64,000 nt of DNA from Paenibacillus sp. FSL M7-0420 (GTDB taxonomy: Bacteria > Bacillota > Bacilli > Paenibacillales > Paenibacillaceae), in the NCBI RefSeq assembly GCF_038002345.1, contig NZ_JBBOCJ010000001.1, forward strand, positions 6,820,001-6,884,000, in the 5' to 3' direction. Positions 9,197 through 19,300 of the stretch are shown here, piece by piece. Both the position numbers and the translations under genes were made by a program. The notes under the pieces are model-generated. The model searched no databases, was not told the DNA's origin, and saw nothing but the letters and a program-made list of their open reading frames with translations. Position 1 is the stretch's first letter. Each line of letters starts with the position of its first letter.

Positions 9197-10891
9197 ATGA
9201 AATTGGCAACAAAATTAACATGGATGATGCTGATTGTATTGCTGCTGGTTGGTTCATCCATAGGCTTCTTCGGTTATCATGCGGCCTACAAGCAGATCGA
9301 TGAAGCTGCAGGCATTGAATTGGTAGGCTGCGCGAATATCACTACCGGCCTTATTGATCCTGCCGACATAACCGCTCTGGCTGCCGGGGATTCCAGCAAG
9401 CTGACCGCGATTGAAGACCGCATCGGATGGATCAGTGATCACAAGCCTATTTTCAAAGAAGCCTTCATTCTATCACTGGACGGCAAGGTGCTGGCCGCTG
9501 ACCAAAACTTCAAAAAACGCGGATACAAAGCTGGAGATTCCTTCTACTTCTCAGATGAAGATAAACAAATGATTATCAAGATGAAGCACTCCGCCTACTC
9601 GAAGGTGTATACATATCAGGGCACCTCCCTCAAAACCGGCTACGGCCCCATCTATCAGGACCATGACCCTACCAAACCCATCATTGCATTAATGGCGATT
9701 AACTTCGACGGCCCCTTAATTCAATCCCGGACCATGGATATCATCACCCAGCCCTTCCTGATCGGCAGCTCCATTCTGATTATTGCGATTCTTGCCGCCT
9801 ATCTGCTGATCCGCCGGATGGTCAGCCCGCTCACCAAGCTGTCTGCATCCGTGAATACGGTAGCCCAAGGCGATCTGACCCGGGAACCGCTGCTCTTCAC
9901 AGCCAAGGACGAGATCGGCGAGCTTGCCCGCGACTTCAATGCGATGACTCTGAATCTGCGCAACCTGATTACACAGGTCAATGATACGTCCATGCTGGTT
10001 GCCTCCTCTTCCCAGGAGCTGTCCGCCAGTGCCCAGGAGACCAACCGCGCCGGAGAGCATAGTGTTAATGTCACCCTGGATCTCGCCGACGGGGCGCATA
10101 CCCAGCTGCAGAATCTGGAGGGCAGCTTCAAGGCCGTACAGGATATGTCGCATTTCATTACCGAGATTGCAGGCAATGCCGACAGCGCAATGAACCAGGC
10201 CGCCATCAACTCCCAGAAGGCCCGGACGGGCCGGGAATCTATGGACTCGACCACCTCCCAGATGGCCATTGTGGGCGCAAGCATCTCGGATCTATCCGGT
10301 ATTATCGAGACGCTGGGCAGCCATTCCAAAGAGATTGAGAATATTGTCGGCACTATTGCCAGTATTGCCGAGGAGACGAATCTGTTATCCCTCAATGCGG
10401 CGATTGAAGCCGCACGGGCCGGAGAAGAGGGCCGCGGCTTCGCCGTTGTGGCAGGCTCTGTACGCAAGCTGGCTGAACGTTCGGCCGGATCTGCCCGCCA
10501 GATCGGTGAGCTGGTCAGTCTGATTGTCCAGCAGATGGACAAGGCCGGAGAGACCATGAAGCACTCCACGGAAGAGATGCATCACGGCAAAGAGATGATT
10601 ATAGCGGCCGGCCATTCCTTCTCCGAGATTGAGTCATCCGTCTCCGATATGTCTGCACATAGCCAGCAGATCTCAGCCACCGTGCGTGAGCTGGCCCTGC
10701 TCTCTGACGGACTTGTCGCTTCGATCCAGAAGATCGTAGCGGTCTCCAATCAGACAGCCGAGGGCGCGGAGACCTTGTCCGCCTCGTCTCAAGAGCAGCT
10801 TGCCGCCATGCAGGAGGTCGAATCTTCCGCCGCATTCCTCTCCTCCCTGGCAGAGAAGCTGCAGGTATTGGTCGAGAATTTCAAAATCTAG
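9197..10891 (+). CDS. Methyl-accepting chemotaxis protein
   Basis: 564-residue transducer. The ATG at 9197 is preferred over the GTG 12 bases upstream because GGTGAT sits 7 bases before it and the protein then begins with the usual short basic stretch MKLATK. It has a TM helix at about 8-30, an extracytoplasmic sensor domain at about 31-180 (single-Cache-like), a second TM at about 185-205, HAMP at about 206-260, and then the long coiled-coil signalling domain. The highly conserved hairpin tip [20 protein letters not shown] is intact. The chemoeffector is unknown. No chemotaxis or flagellar genes adjoin, as is usual for receptors scattered round the chromosome. Confidence 0.9.
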   Translation: MKLATKLTWMMLIVLLLVGSSIGFFGYHAAYKQIDEAAGIELVGCANITTGLIDPADITALAAGDSSKLTAIEDRIGWISDHKPIFKEAFILSLDGKVLAADQNFKKRGYKAGDSFYFSDEDKQMIIKMKHSAYSKVYTYQGTSLKTGYGPIYQDHDPTKPIIALMAINFDGPLIQSRTMDIITQPFLIGSSILIIAILAAYLLIRRMVSPLTKLSASVNTVAQGDLTREPLLFTAKDEIGELARDFNAMTLNLRNLITQVNDTSMLVASSSQELSASAQETNRAGEHSVNVTLDLADGAHTQLQNLEGSFKAVQDMSHFITEIAGNADSAMNQAAINSQKARTGRESMDSTTSQMAIVGASISDLSGIIETLGSHSKEIENIVGTIASIAEETNLLSLNAAIEAARAGEEGRGFAVVAGSVRKLAERSAGSARQIGELVSLIVQQMDKAGETMKHSTEEMHHGKEMIIAAGHSFSEIESSVSDMSAHSQQISATVRELALLSDGLVASIQKIVAVSNQTAEGAETLSASSQEQLAAMQEVESSAAFLSSLAEKLQVLVENFKI

Positions 10892-10990
10892 ACCGGAACT
10901 TTAAATATTATTCAGAACAAAATCACCCTGCGGGTGGAACGATGCTAATGCCTCTCTCACCGGCCGCTTTTAAGGAGTAGTAATGGTAAT

Positions 10991-11195
10991 GTTGCAGTTT
11001 TTGCAGGATTCCTCTATACCTTTTACGGGTTGAAGTACATTGTTGCATTTTTTGCACAAATTTCGGTGTTTAGAGCAAGTTAGCGCTGAATTTGTTGCAT
11101 TTCGTGCAGGATTTCAGCATAGACCGCTTCTTTGGGGCAGTATTGTTGCACTTTTGGCAGGATTCCTCTTAAAATGTTACTGGCTGTGATGCATG
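10991..11195. repeat. Four-unit 51-bp-period GTTGCA repeat array
   Basis: Four copies of a core resembling GTTGCATTTTTGCAGGATTT begin at 10991, 11042, 11094 and 11145, so the period is 51, 52 and 51 bases. The remainder of each unit is diverged. GTTGCA and TGCA flank a T-run, giving a very short inverted repeat. It occupies the gap between the chemotaxis receptor and the MHYT-GGDEF-EAL gene and has no plausible coding content. Confidence 0.7.
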
Positions 11196-11224
11196 GGGCC
11201 CTTCCCTCCCGCAGCGGCACCCAT

Positions 11225-11310
11225 TGTATTCGGTTTTTCTGTGAAAATACGTCTGGCTACGCGGCGCACCCCGTCCAATTGTGTTCGGTTTTTCGCTTAC
11301 ATGCCTGACT
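11225..11310. repeat. Two units of the CGGTTTTTCG hairpin repeat
   Basis: TGTATTCGGTTTTTCTG (from 11225) and TGTGTTCGGTTTTTCGC (from 11280) are spaced 55 bases apart. Both match the unit of the large array at 56729-57271. They directly follow the GTTGCA array. Confidence 0.65.
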
Positions 11311-11345
11311 GGCTTATCCACAATAAAAGAAAATCATAATTTCCT

Positions 11346-11408
11346 AACCAGTGAAAAAGGCTGCCCTGATGTGGAACAACCCTCCACGTCCAGGACAGCC
11401 CTTTTTGT
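11346..11408. terminator. Intrinsic terminator
   Basis: AAAAAGGCTGCCCTG on the left pairs imperfectly with CAGGACAGCCCTTTTT on the right around an inner GTGGA...TCCAC hairpin. The poly-A and poly-T flanks let it work in either direction. It ends the minus-strand MHYT-GGDEF-EAL gene, about 20 bases after its stop. Confidence 0.7.
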
Positions 11409-11427
11409 GCAACAGCAATCAGATACA

Positions 11428-13437
11428 TTATGCCGTATTCTCAATGAACCATTGGCCCAATTCGTTAACCGGCATCGGACGCCCGTAGTAGAAGCCCTGC
11501 ATCACCCGGCAGCCCAGCGATTGCAGCAGCTCAATCTGCTCCGTAGTCTCCACGCCCTCCGCCACAACCTCCATGTTCAGATTGCTGGCAATGGCAATGA
11601 TGTTGCTGATGATCGCTTTCTTGGAATGCATCTTACTCTTGCGGATGAAGACCTGATCAATCTTCAGGGTATTCACTGGAATCTCATCCAGATTGCCAAG
11701 CGAAGAGAAACCGGTTCCGAAATCATCCAATGACACCCGCACACCGAGATCCCGCAGCTTGGAGAGCTGGGCTACCGTCTCTTCCATATTGTTCATCGCA
11801 ATCGACTCGGTAATCTCCAGTTCAAGGAAATGCGGCGCAAGGCCCGAACGCGACAGCGCCTCTTCCACTACCTCATACAGGCTTCCGCCTTCAAACATCC
11901 GCGCCGACATATTAATCGAGACCGCTACACTGGCAACCTTCGCCTGATGCCAGAGCATATTCTGTCCGCACACCTCATGCAGCATCCAGTATGTAATAGG
12001 GACAATCAGACCGGTCTCCTCGGCGATCGGAATGAACTCTCCCGGAGAGATGACGCCATGCTCCGGATGTCTCCAGCGCAGCAGCGCTTCAAGCCCCACG
12101 GTGACATTCAGCAGCGAATCCCATTTGGGCTGGTAGACCACCATGAATTCCGAGCGGGCCAGCGCCTTGCGCAGATCCTTCTCAAGTGACATCCGCCGGA
12201 CCTGATGACGGTTCATCTCCAGATCGAACACACTGAATTTATTCTTGCCCGAATCCTTGGAGGTATAGAGCGCCGTATCGGCTGCCTTCATTAGCGCCGA
12301 ACGGTCGGTGCCGTGCGCCGGAGTCATGCTGATTCCCACACTCGCAGTTACGTACAATTCGTTACCTTCAATACTGTAAGACTTCTTGAGCTCCTGGAGG
12401 ATATGCTGTGCTACTTCCTCTGCCGCCACGGTGGTGCAATCCGGCAGCGCAATCAGGAATTCATCCCCGCCAAGCCGGAACACCTTCCCCTTCCCATCCA
12501 CGCAGCAGGTCAGCCTCGCAGATACATCCCGCAGCAGCAAGTCGCCAATATCATGGCCCAGCGTATCATTAATCGATTTGAAGCGGTCCAGGTCAACAAA
12601 AAACACGGCGCCGGAGATCCCGCCGAAGAAATCATCCTTGAAGTAGCGCTCCAGACCATGCCGGTTCGGCAGCTCGGTGAGCGGGTCATGATAGGCCATG
12701 CGCTCCAATACATCCCTGTCCAGAAACACAGTCCCGCCGGAGACTGCCAGCACGAACAGGGTAACCAGTGAAATCCCAGTCAGCAGAACCACATCGGTCT
12801 CCATCAGCATCGGGGCGGGCGCCTGCCAGCTGTAACTATGCAGGTCGCTTGCTCTCAGACTCGTATAATGCATACCGGTAACCGCCAGGGCGATGAATAG
12901 AGCCGAATACAGCTTCCAGCGGTTGAAGCCTGTATCATCCTTGAATCTGCGGAACATTAGAACTCCGATGTAGGAAGCGGCAAGGGCAATCAGTACCGAT
13001 ACAGCCTGATCCATTGCCCTGTAATGAATCTTAGCCTCCATCTCCATCGAGGACATTCCGGCATAATGCATGAACGATATGCCGCTGCCGAGTATGCCGC
13101 TGCCCGCGAGAAGCCGCCAGCTTCTCTGGCGGGGAGCCGTAACCAGCTGAAGGGTTGCATAGCAGGAGGACATAATAATAAGCAGGGACACGCCAGCCAT
13201 CACCGGATGGTAGCTGGCCTTGAACGGCAGGCGGCTGGCCATAATGCCGACAAAATGCATGGCCCAGATCCCGCCGCCAAGGACACAGGCACCCGAGAGC
13301 AGCCAGAGACGTCTGACCCGGCCCGCGGAATGGGAAACCTGCGAAATCAGATTAAGCGCGGAGTACGCTGCTGCGGCAGCTAGCGCATAGGATAGTAAAA
13401 CGATCCAGATATTATAGTGGATTCCCATTTGATCCAT
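11428..13437 (-). CDS. MHYT-GGDEF-EAL cyclic-di-GMP enzyme
   Basis: 669 residues. The ATG at 13437 has AAGAGG 6 bases upstream. Residues 5-240 form the MHYT sensor: seven membrane helices with the repeated metal-binding motif (WAMHFVG, SFMHYAG, TGMHYTS), thought to bind copper and sense a diatomic gas. The GGDEF domain has an intact catalytic RLGGDEF near residue 319, so diguanylate cyclase activity is possible. The EAL domain is also complete: GLEALLRW near 449, and VSLDDFGTGFSSL with the double aspartate. Both halves could be active or one could regulate the other. Single-gene unit, divergent from nothing close. Confidence 0.9.
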   Translation of the reverse strand: MDQMGIHYNIWIVLLSYALAAAAAYSALNLISQVSHSAGRVRRLWLLSGACVLGGGIWAMHFVGIMASRLPFKASYHPVMAGVSLLIIMSSCYATLQLVTAPRQRSWRLLAGSGILGSGISFMHYAGMSSMEMEAKIHYRAMDQAVSVLIALAASYIGVLMFRRFKDDTGFNRWKLYSALFIALAVTGMHYTSLRASDLHSYSWQAPAPMLMETDVVLLTGISLVTLFVLAVSGGTVFLDRDVLERMAYHDPLTELPNRHGLERYFKDDFFGGISGAVFFVDLDRFKSINDTLGHDIGDLLLRDVSARLTCCVDGKGKVFRLGGDEFLIALPDCTTVAAEEVAQHILQELKKSYSIEGNELYVTASVGISMTPAHGTDRSALMKAADTALYTSKDSGKNKFSVFDLEMNRHQVRRMSLEKDLRKALARSEFMVVYQPKWDSLLNVTVGLEALLRWRHPEHGVISPGEFIPIAEETGLIVPITYWMLHEVCGQNMLWHQAKVASVAVSINMSARMFEGGSLYEVVEEALSRSGLAPHFLELEITESIAMNNMEETVAQLSKLRDLGVRVSLDDFGTGFSSLGNLDEIPVNTLKIDQVFIRKSKMHSKKAIISNIIAIASNLNMEVVAEGVETTEQIELLQSLGCRVMQGFYYGRPMPVNELGQWFIENTA

Positions 13438-13662
13438 AGTTGACCTCTTCACTGGTTATAGTATCAGCGTCGTTTCAGGGTCTATCTTAAGTTATAAATC
13501 AATATACGAATAGCGGATAAATGGAAGAGTATATAATGATTGCAGGTATTCTCTGAAAACTAACTTTAGCTGTATTTTACCTTGTATTCACCGGGCTGTC
13601 TAAGTAAATAATGGAACTTGGACCCTTTTTTGAACGCCGGCAAAAATTGTCCATATTTGTCC

Positions 13663-15327
13663 TCAGCCGCCTGCGCGAAGGGTTGGAAATCCGTTGTCCC
13701 GGGAGGTGTCCGGCAGGAACGCCCTGCGCCAGATCCAGGCATTAGCAGCTACCAGAATTACCATGTAGATGTATATTCCTGCAGGAATCAGAGTGAAGAC
13801 ATAGTGCACTCCGGCCAGCCCCCCAAGAATGAACAATTGTACAAAAGCACTGCCGGTGAATTCCTTCCGCTGCGCCGCCTCGTACTTCTCCGAGAACGGG
13901 AGCGCCTTCGGGAACGTAAGGAAGCAAATCACGGCATACAGCAGCAGAGCCAGCAGGACGACTGCCATATCTGCAATAATCCAGGAGCCCAAGAGAGCGA
14001 TGAACACTGCCGCCTCCAGCAGAAAGAGCGGCACCAGCAGCTTCACGACCGCTGCCTTCAGCATTCCCCGGTAGACCAGCCCCTTGCCCGGTAAAGGAAT
14101 CACCTGATAGATCCATGCCCCCTTATAGCTGGCCGAGTAACGGACCATCTGCACGACTGTCATCAGCAGCAGCGCGCTGTAATAGATAAACAGGAAGGAC
14201 TTGGAGCTTCTGATCCCGGCCAGATCGCCGCTCCACACCTGATTGAAGATGAAGATAAAGGGAAAGATCAGCGAGAAGCCGATGGTCGGATATACCCGGA
14301 GCTTGAACTCGCGTTCATTCTTCATCATCGACCAGGTGAAGCGGAAGAACATGGCCTCCGCTTTGTTCCGGCACACGGTCTCGGACAGCACACGGGCAAG
14401 CCGTCCGCTATCCCGGCCCTCTGCGCCATGCTCAGCCAGCTTCTGAAGGCTGCGTTCAAATACCGGCATCAGCCGGATGTAGGCGGCGAACATCACGGCA
14501 GGCACCACCACAGAGAGCGCTGTCAGAATAATCACGGACCGGCTTCCTGTTCCTCCGCCCAGCAGCTCGAACGGCGCCCCGAACCAGACCGGAGCCAGCA
14601 GGAAATGCCACCAGGCGGGAGTGAAATCCAGCCCCAGCTCCGATAGATTGAACATCCTGCTAACCAGCTGCGCGCCGACAGTTACCGCCACAGACAGGAC
14701 AATCTGAACGTAGTTGATGATGTCCTTGAGCTTTTCCCCGTCAAAGAACCTCAGGATCAGCAGATAGATTAGCGCAGTGAACACCAGGATGAAGCCGTCC
14801 ATCAGCAGAATCTCAGCTGCGTACACGAAGAAGAAGCCCGGCCCGTGCCGGAATAGAGAGAACAGCAGTGAGGGTCCGGTGAAGGTCAGTGTTAAGGTCA
14901 GCAGATAGATCAGAATATGTAAGCTCTTGGCCATGTTCAGTGTGCGGCGGTCCACCGGCTTGGAGAAGAGGATGTTCTTGTCGCGCAAATCCAGCATCAC
15001 CGTCGAGAAATCGGAGATCAGCGTCGTGGTGATCAGGAACATCACGATACTGAACAGCAGACTCATCATCAGGATATGGTGGTCTCTAGGCGCAACCATA
15101 GCGATCAGCATCAGCCCCAGCAGCAGATAGAGCCACTGGACTCTGAAGGGGGAGCCCTCCATCTCCAGCTTGGAATTCTGCGACCCGGAGAACAGGGTAG
15201 GTGTCCGTCTGCCATCCATCGTCAGCTTGACCTGAAGAATACGGCGCATGAGCGCATAATCGGCTCCCAGGCTCTTAAAGATCCACTGTACCCGGTCAAG
15301 CAGCTTCAGAATCAGGAATTCATTCAT
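13663..15327 (-). CDS. ABC-2-type transporter permease
   Basis: 554 residues with about 12 hydrophobic segments in two clusters and long cytoplasmic loops, the pattern of large Bacillales ABC-2 exporter permeases. The ATG at 15327 overlaps the end of the ATPase gene by 8 bases, and the preceding GAGGGTG serves as ribosome binding site, so the two are translationally coupled. No binding-protein gene is near, which fits export. The substrate is unknown. The N-terminal 60 residues are basic and cytoplasmic. No clear poly-U terminator was found in the 220 bases downstream. Confidence 0.75.
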   Translation of the reverse strand: MNEFLILKLLDRVQWIFKSLGADYALMRRILQVKLTMDGRRTPTLFSGSQNSKLEMEGSPFRVQWLYLLLGLMLIAMVAPRDHHILMMSLLFSIVMFLITTTLISDFSTVMLDLRDKNILFSKPVDRRTLNMAKSLHILIYLLTLTLTFTGPSLLFSLFRHGPGFFFVYAAEILLMDGFILVFTALIYLLILRFFDGEKLKDIINYVQIVLSVAVTVGAQLVSRMFNLSELGLDFTPAWWHFLLAPVWFGAPFELLGGGTGSRSVIILTALSVVVPAVMFAAYIRLMPVFERSLQKLAEHGAEGRDSGRLARVLSETVCRNKAEAMFFRFTWSMMKNEREFKLRVYPTIGFSLIFPFIFIFNQVWSGDLAGIRSSKSFLFIYYSALLLMTVVQMVRYSASYKGAWIYQVIPLPGKGLVYRGMLKAAVVKLLVPLFLLEAAVFIALLGSWIIADMAVVLLALLLYAVICFLTFPKALPFSEKYEAAQRKEFTGSAFVQLFILGGLAGVHYVFTLIPAGIYIYMVILVAANAWIWRRAFLPDTSRDNGFPTLRAGG

Positions 15328-16120
15328 GCCCCGCACCCTCGCCTATCACAGCCACGAACTCGCTTGCAATATCCCTGTATTGATCGAACCCGGTCAGCTG
15401 ATTGAAAATCTCTTCCAGTGACCCCTCCCGGCTCTGCTCCCGCAGCTGCGTGAAGGTTCCGTCCGCGACAATATCGCCTCCGTCCAGCAGGATGATCCGG
15501 CTGCTGATTCGCTCGACCACATCCATAATATGCGAGGAATAAAAGATGGTCTTGCCCCTGGCGGCAAGCGTGGCGAAGATCTCCTTGACCACCATGACAC
15601 TATTGGCGTCCAGCCCGCTGAGCGGCTCATCCAGGAACAGAATATCCGGGTCATGCAGCATGCTGGCAATCAGCAGCACCTTCTGCTTCATCCCCTTGGA
15701 GTAGGAGGCAATCCGCATATCATAGGCCTTATCCATTCCCAGCAGCCCCATCAGCTTCCGCGCCTTGTCATCGGCATCCGCCTGCTTCAGTCCGTACAGC
15801 TCACCGGTGAAGGTCAGATACTCCCGCGCTGTCAGGCTGTCATACAGCTCCGCTACCTCAGGCACGTAACCGATTCTTTTTTTGTAAGCCGTATCCCCGT
15901 CCGAGATATCCCTGCCAAAAATCCGTATGGTCCCGTTGTAACCCTCCACCAGACCGAGCATAATCTTGACTGTCGTGCTTTTACCGGCCCCATTGGGTCC
16001 GATATATCCGATAATCTGCCCGCGGTATACCTTCAGATCAATCCCCCGCAGCACCATCCGGTCACTGTAATTCATCCACAAGCCCTCAATTGAAATCACC
16101 GGCTCTTCAGTTAAGCCCAT
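15320..16120 (-). CDS. ABC transporter ATP-binding protein (exporter type)
   Basis: 266 residues; ATG at 16120 with GGGAGAG upstream. Complete nucleotide-binding domain: Walker A GPNGAGKST (about residue 40), signature SYSKGMKQK (about 140), Walker B ILFLDEPLSGLD, and H-loop YSSHIMD. SYSKGMKQK instead of LSGGQ is typical of ABC-2 export ATPases. It pairs with the overlapping permease gene downstream. It begins the two-gene operon, about 195 bases after the end of the surface-protein gene and its terminator. Confidence 0.88.
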   Translation of the reverse strand: MGLTEEPVISIEGLWMNYSDRMVLRGIDLKVYRGQIIGYIGPNGAGKSTTVKIMLGLVEGYNGTIRIFGRDISDGDTAYKKRIGYVPEVAELYDSLTAREYLTFTGELYGLKQADADDKARKLMGLLGMDKAYDMRIASYSKGMKQKVLLIASMLHDPDILFLDEPLSGLDANSVMVVKEIFATLAARGKTIFYSSHIMDVVERISSRIILLDGGDIVADGTFTQLREQSREGSLEEIFNQLTGFDQYRDIASEFVAVIGEGAGHE

Positions 16121-16257
16121 TGACGTCTCTCTCCCTTCGGTAAGCACACTCTTCCTTCAAGCAACAGAAAGTACCATTCACCCTATTCTAGCAAATTTTA
16201 GCACTTGATTCCTGTGATTTATCGCAGCGTGATTTCTGCATAGACCCGAAAACAGCA

Positions 16258-16285
16258 AAAAGAGCAGCCCTTAGGCTACTCTTGA
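16258..16285 (-). terminator. Intrinsic terminator of the SLH-protein gene
   Basis: Minus-strand stem AAGAGTAGCC, loop TAAG, GGCTGCTCTT, followed by TTTTG. It starts about 30 bases downstream of the stop codon at 16316. Confidence 0.75.
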
Positions 16286-16315
16286 TGAACTTGCTATGCT
16301 ACTGAGGAAGCGGTG

Positions 16316-19300
16316 CTATTGCGCCAACAGATTATAGATAACCTGGGCCGCCTGTGCTCTCGTGGACAGCTCCTGCGGGTATAATCTTCCATTATCCCCC
16401 TTGATCACTCCGTGTTCCGCAAGAGCCTGCAGGGCTTCTTGTGCGTATCCGGCAATCTGAGTTGTATCGCTGTAAGCGGATATTGCTGACCCTGCGGACT
16501 TCCCGGGAAGCTCGCCCAGCGTATTCAGTGCGCGGTACAGCAAGGTGAACAGCTCCTGCCGTGTAATCTGCCGATCCGGCTTGAACTGGTTATCCCCGGA
16601 GCCGGAGGCAATCCCCAGCTTCTTGGCAGCCGCCAGATAAGAGGTGTAATAAGTAGCCCCCGCATCGGTAAAGTTGGCGGCTCCTTCATTCTCTGGCGCT
16701 ATTCCATAAGCCTTGAGCAGCAGAACAATGAATTGGCCTCTGGTTACAGCGGCATTCGGACTGTAATTGTTGTCATCCGTGCCGGAGGTTATTCCTCTGG
16801 CTGCCAGGAAGCTCACTGCGTTGTTATACCAGGCACTCTCCGGCACATCGGTAAAGCTCACTTTGTTATACCCGACAATGTACTGGGAGAAATGCGGGGT
16901 AACGAAATTCACACTGGCCGCCGCCTGGCTATACCCGCCGCGAATCGTTTCCAGGCTGCCGGATTCTGTAATATGATAGATGACCAGGGAATCGGCGTCT
17001 TCGGCTGCCGTCAGGGTGTAGGGCACACTAATACTGGCTTTACCACCGCCGAACGCCTTAATCTCACTGTCACCTGCGGTCAGTGACAGATCATAGACCG
17101 GCCGGTTGCCGAGTACCGCCTGTCCTTCTTCGTTCAGCGATACCTTAGCAATCCGGATATGAATATTCCCAGGGTCTGCCGCTCCGCTGATGCTGGCTAC
17201 GTACCGGGCATCAAGGGTGATGGTTCCCACATTCAGATAGTTCACTTTAATCTCTGCCTTCGTCCCTGAGGCCAAAGCATTGAACGCACTTCTTGGCAAA
17301 ATCAGCTCTGCGGTCTGCGTATCTGTCTTAGTCTCCACCTTAATCTCCAGGATAGCTTTTTTACCGGCAGCTTCAGCCTTGATGAGGCTCTCCACCAGTC
17401 GGGAGAGCGTATCCGCTGTAAGGGACGCCGTAGTTACTCCGGTAGTGTCATCGGTAGTGGCCGAAGCCGTGGCCGATACTGTCACCGTTGCCCCTGCTGT
17501 TGTCGTAACAGGCTCGCTGCTGACTGGCGTAGCCGGTGTTGATCCCGGTGCTGATCCTGGCGGTGTACCGCCGGTGGATGCCGGTGGATTGCCGCCGGAA
17601 GCCGGTACATATTCAGGCACAGTGACGCTGGCAGCCGCACCCGCCTTGTAGCCTTCTTTGGCTGAATATCGGACGTCATACGTACCCGGAACCAGACCGG
17701 TGATCTCCGGGCCTGTTGCATACACGTAGCTCGTAGCCGTAGACAGCTTATATTCCTGCGCTGCCGTGGTACCGGTAATCCGGCCGTCCTTATTCGCTGC
17801 AGATGTTGGAGCAATCCCGGCCAGTCCCGTTGGGGCTGCCTGCTCAGCCGTATAAGCCGGCACGGTTACATCCGCAGCGCGCCCCGCCTTATAGCCTTCT
17901 TTGGCTGCAAATCTTACATTGTATACACCCGGCACGAGTCCGGTAATCTCACCATCCGTCGCATAGACATAATCTGTGACTGTGGAGAGCTTGAACTCTA
18001 GTAGCGTGGTGGTGCCTGTGATCCGTCCATCCTTATTCTCGGGAGTGGTCGGTGCAATGCCTGCCAGTCCGGTCGGCGCCGCCTGCTCCCCGTAGGCAGG
18101 AACCTCAACCTCGGTTGCCGGGCTGGCGCTATAGCCTTCTCTGGCAGGATATCTCACCAGATAGATCCCCGGGGTCAGTCCAGTGATCAACGAACCTTCT
18201 ACTTTGAGGTATTCAGCGCCTTCAGCCAGCTTATATTCCTGTCCGGCCACCGTCCCTGTAATTTGCCCGTCAATATTCTCCTCTGTAGTAGGAGCTACCC
18301 CCGTCAATCCGGAAGGTGCCGCCTGGGACTCAATATATTCCGGCACCACTACCTTCACTGGAGCTCCTGCCGGGTAAGAGATGGCTACTGCACCGCCAGT
18401 GGACGTAATCGGCCCCTGATACCCCGGCTTGGAGGCGTAGCGGACAGTGTAGGTTCCCGGAGCGAGTCCGGTAATTGCCTCGCCTGTTACAGGGGTGTAT
18501 GCAGTTTCCCCCTCCCTTGTGTACTCCAATGCTCTGTTTGCTGTGCCTGCAATCTGCCCGTCAGTACCTCCGGCCGCAGCCGGGGCTATTCCTGTCAATC
18601 CGCCCGGCACGCTCTCCAGTCTCGAATACAGAGCCGACAACGCCGCAACGGTATTGGAATATCGGACGCCGGCCGGATACACGCCAGGATATCTGGTATC
18701 CACATAACCCGGCTGAATGTTCGTCCAGGAGTACATCAGCTCCACATGTCCCAGGATCGGAGCGCTATTCCCGGCTTCATCCTTATTATTCTTGCTGTAA
18801 GTGAACAGATACGGAACCTGAAGCCGGTCGCCGTTGATCTTGACGCCGCTCGCATCGATATAGCTGATGACGGAAGGCTTCGCCGCCGTATTGTTCTCTG
18901 TCTTGATGTTGGTCAGATAGGTGTTAACCAGATCGACATACAGGTTCGCATAGGGATGTCCTGTTAGCCGGATCTGAAGCTCTTCATTGCCGTGCGGATT
19001 GGCCGGATAGGTACCGCCGCTGTTATTATCCGGTTCGGCGACAGTCACCCCGGCATCCAGCTTGGTGTCAAAGAAATATATTTTGTCCACCTGATATTTT
19101 CTGGCATATTCGTTAATGTATTTGATGACCGCTTGCGTATTCGGGCACCAGGACCCGCCGAACAGAACCGCATAATTCCCGTCACTGGCCAAAATCTGCT
19201 TGAGCTGATGGTAGGTAACATGCTCATAGACAAGACTGCCGTCCCCTTCCGTGAAGATTGCCGGCTTCCCCGGATTCTCCCCCAGATAGTTCTTATTGAA

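Noticed and set aside
11314..11322. Isolated DnaA box TTATCCACA
   Set aside because: A single 9-base match is expected by chance many times per chromosome.
13438..13662. Possible small gene between the MHYT-GGDEF-EAL and ABC permease genes
   Set aside because: No frame has a Shine-Dalgarno site or codon bias; I see nothing in this gap beyond promoter-like AT-rich stretches.
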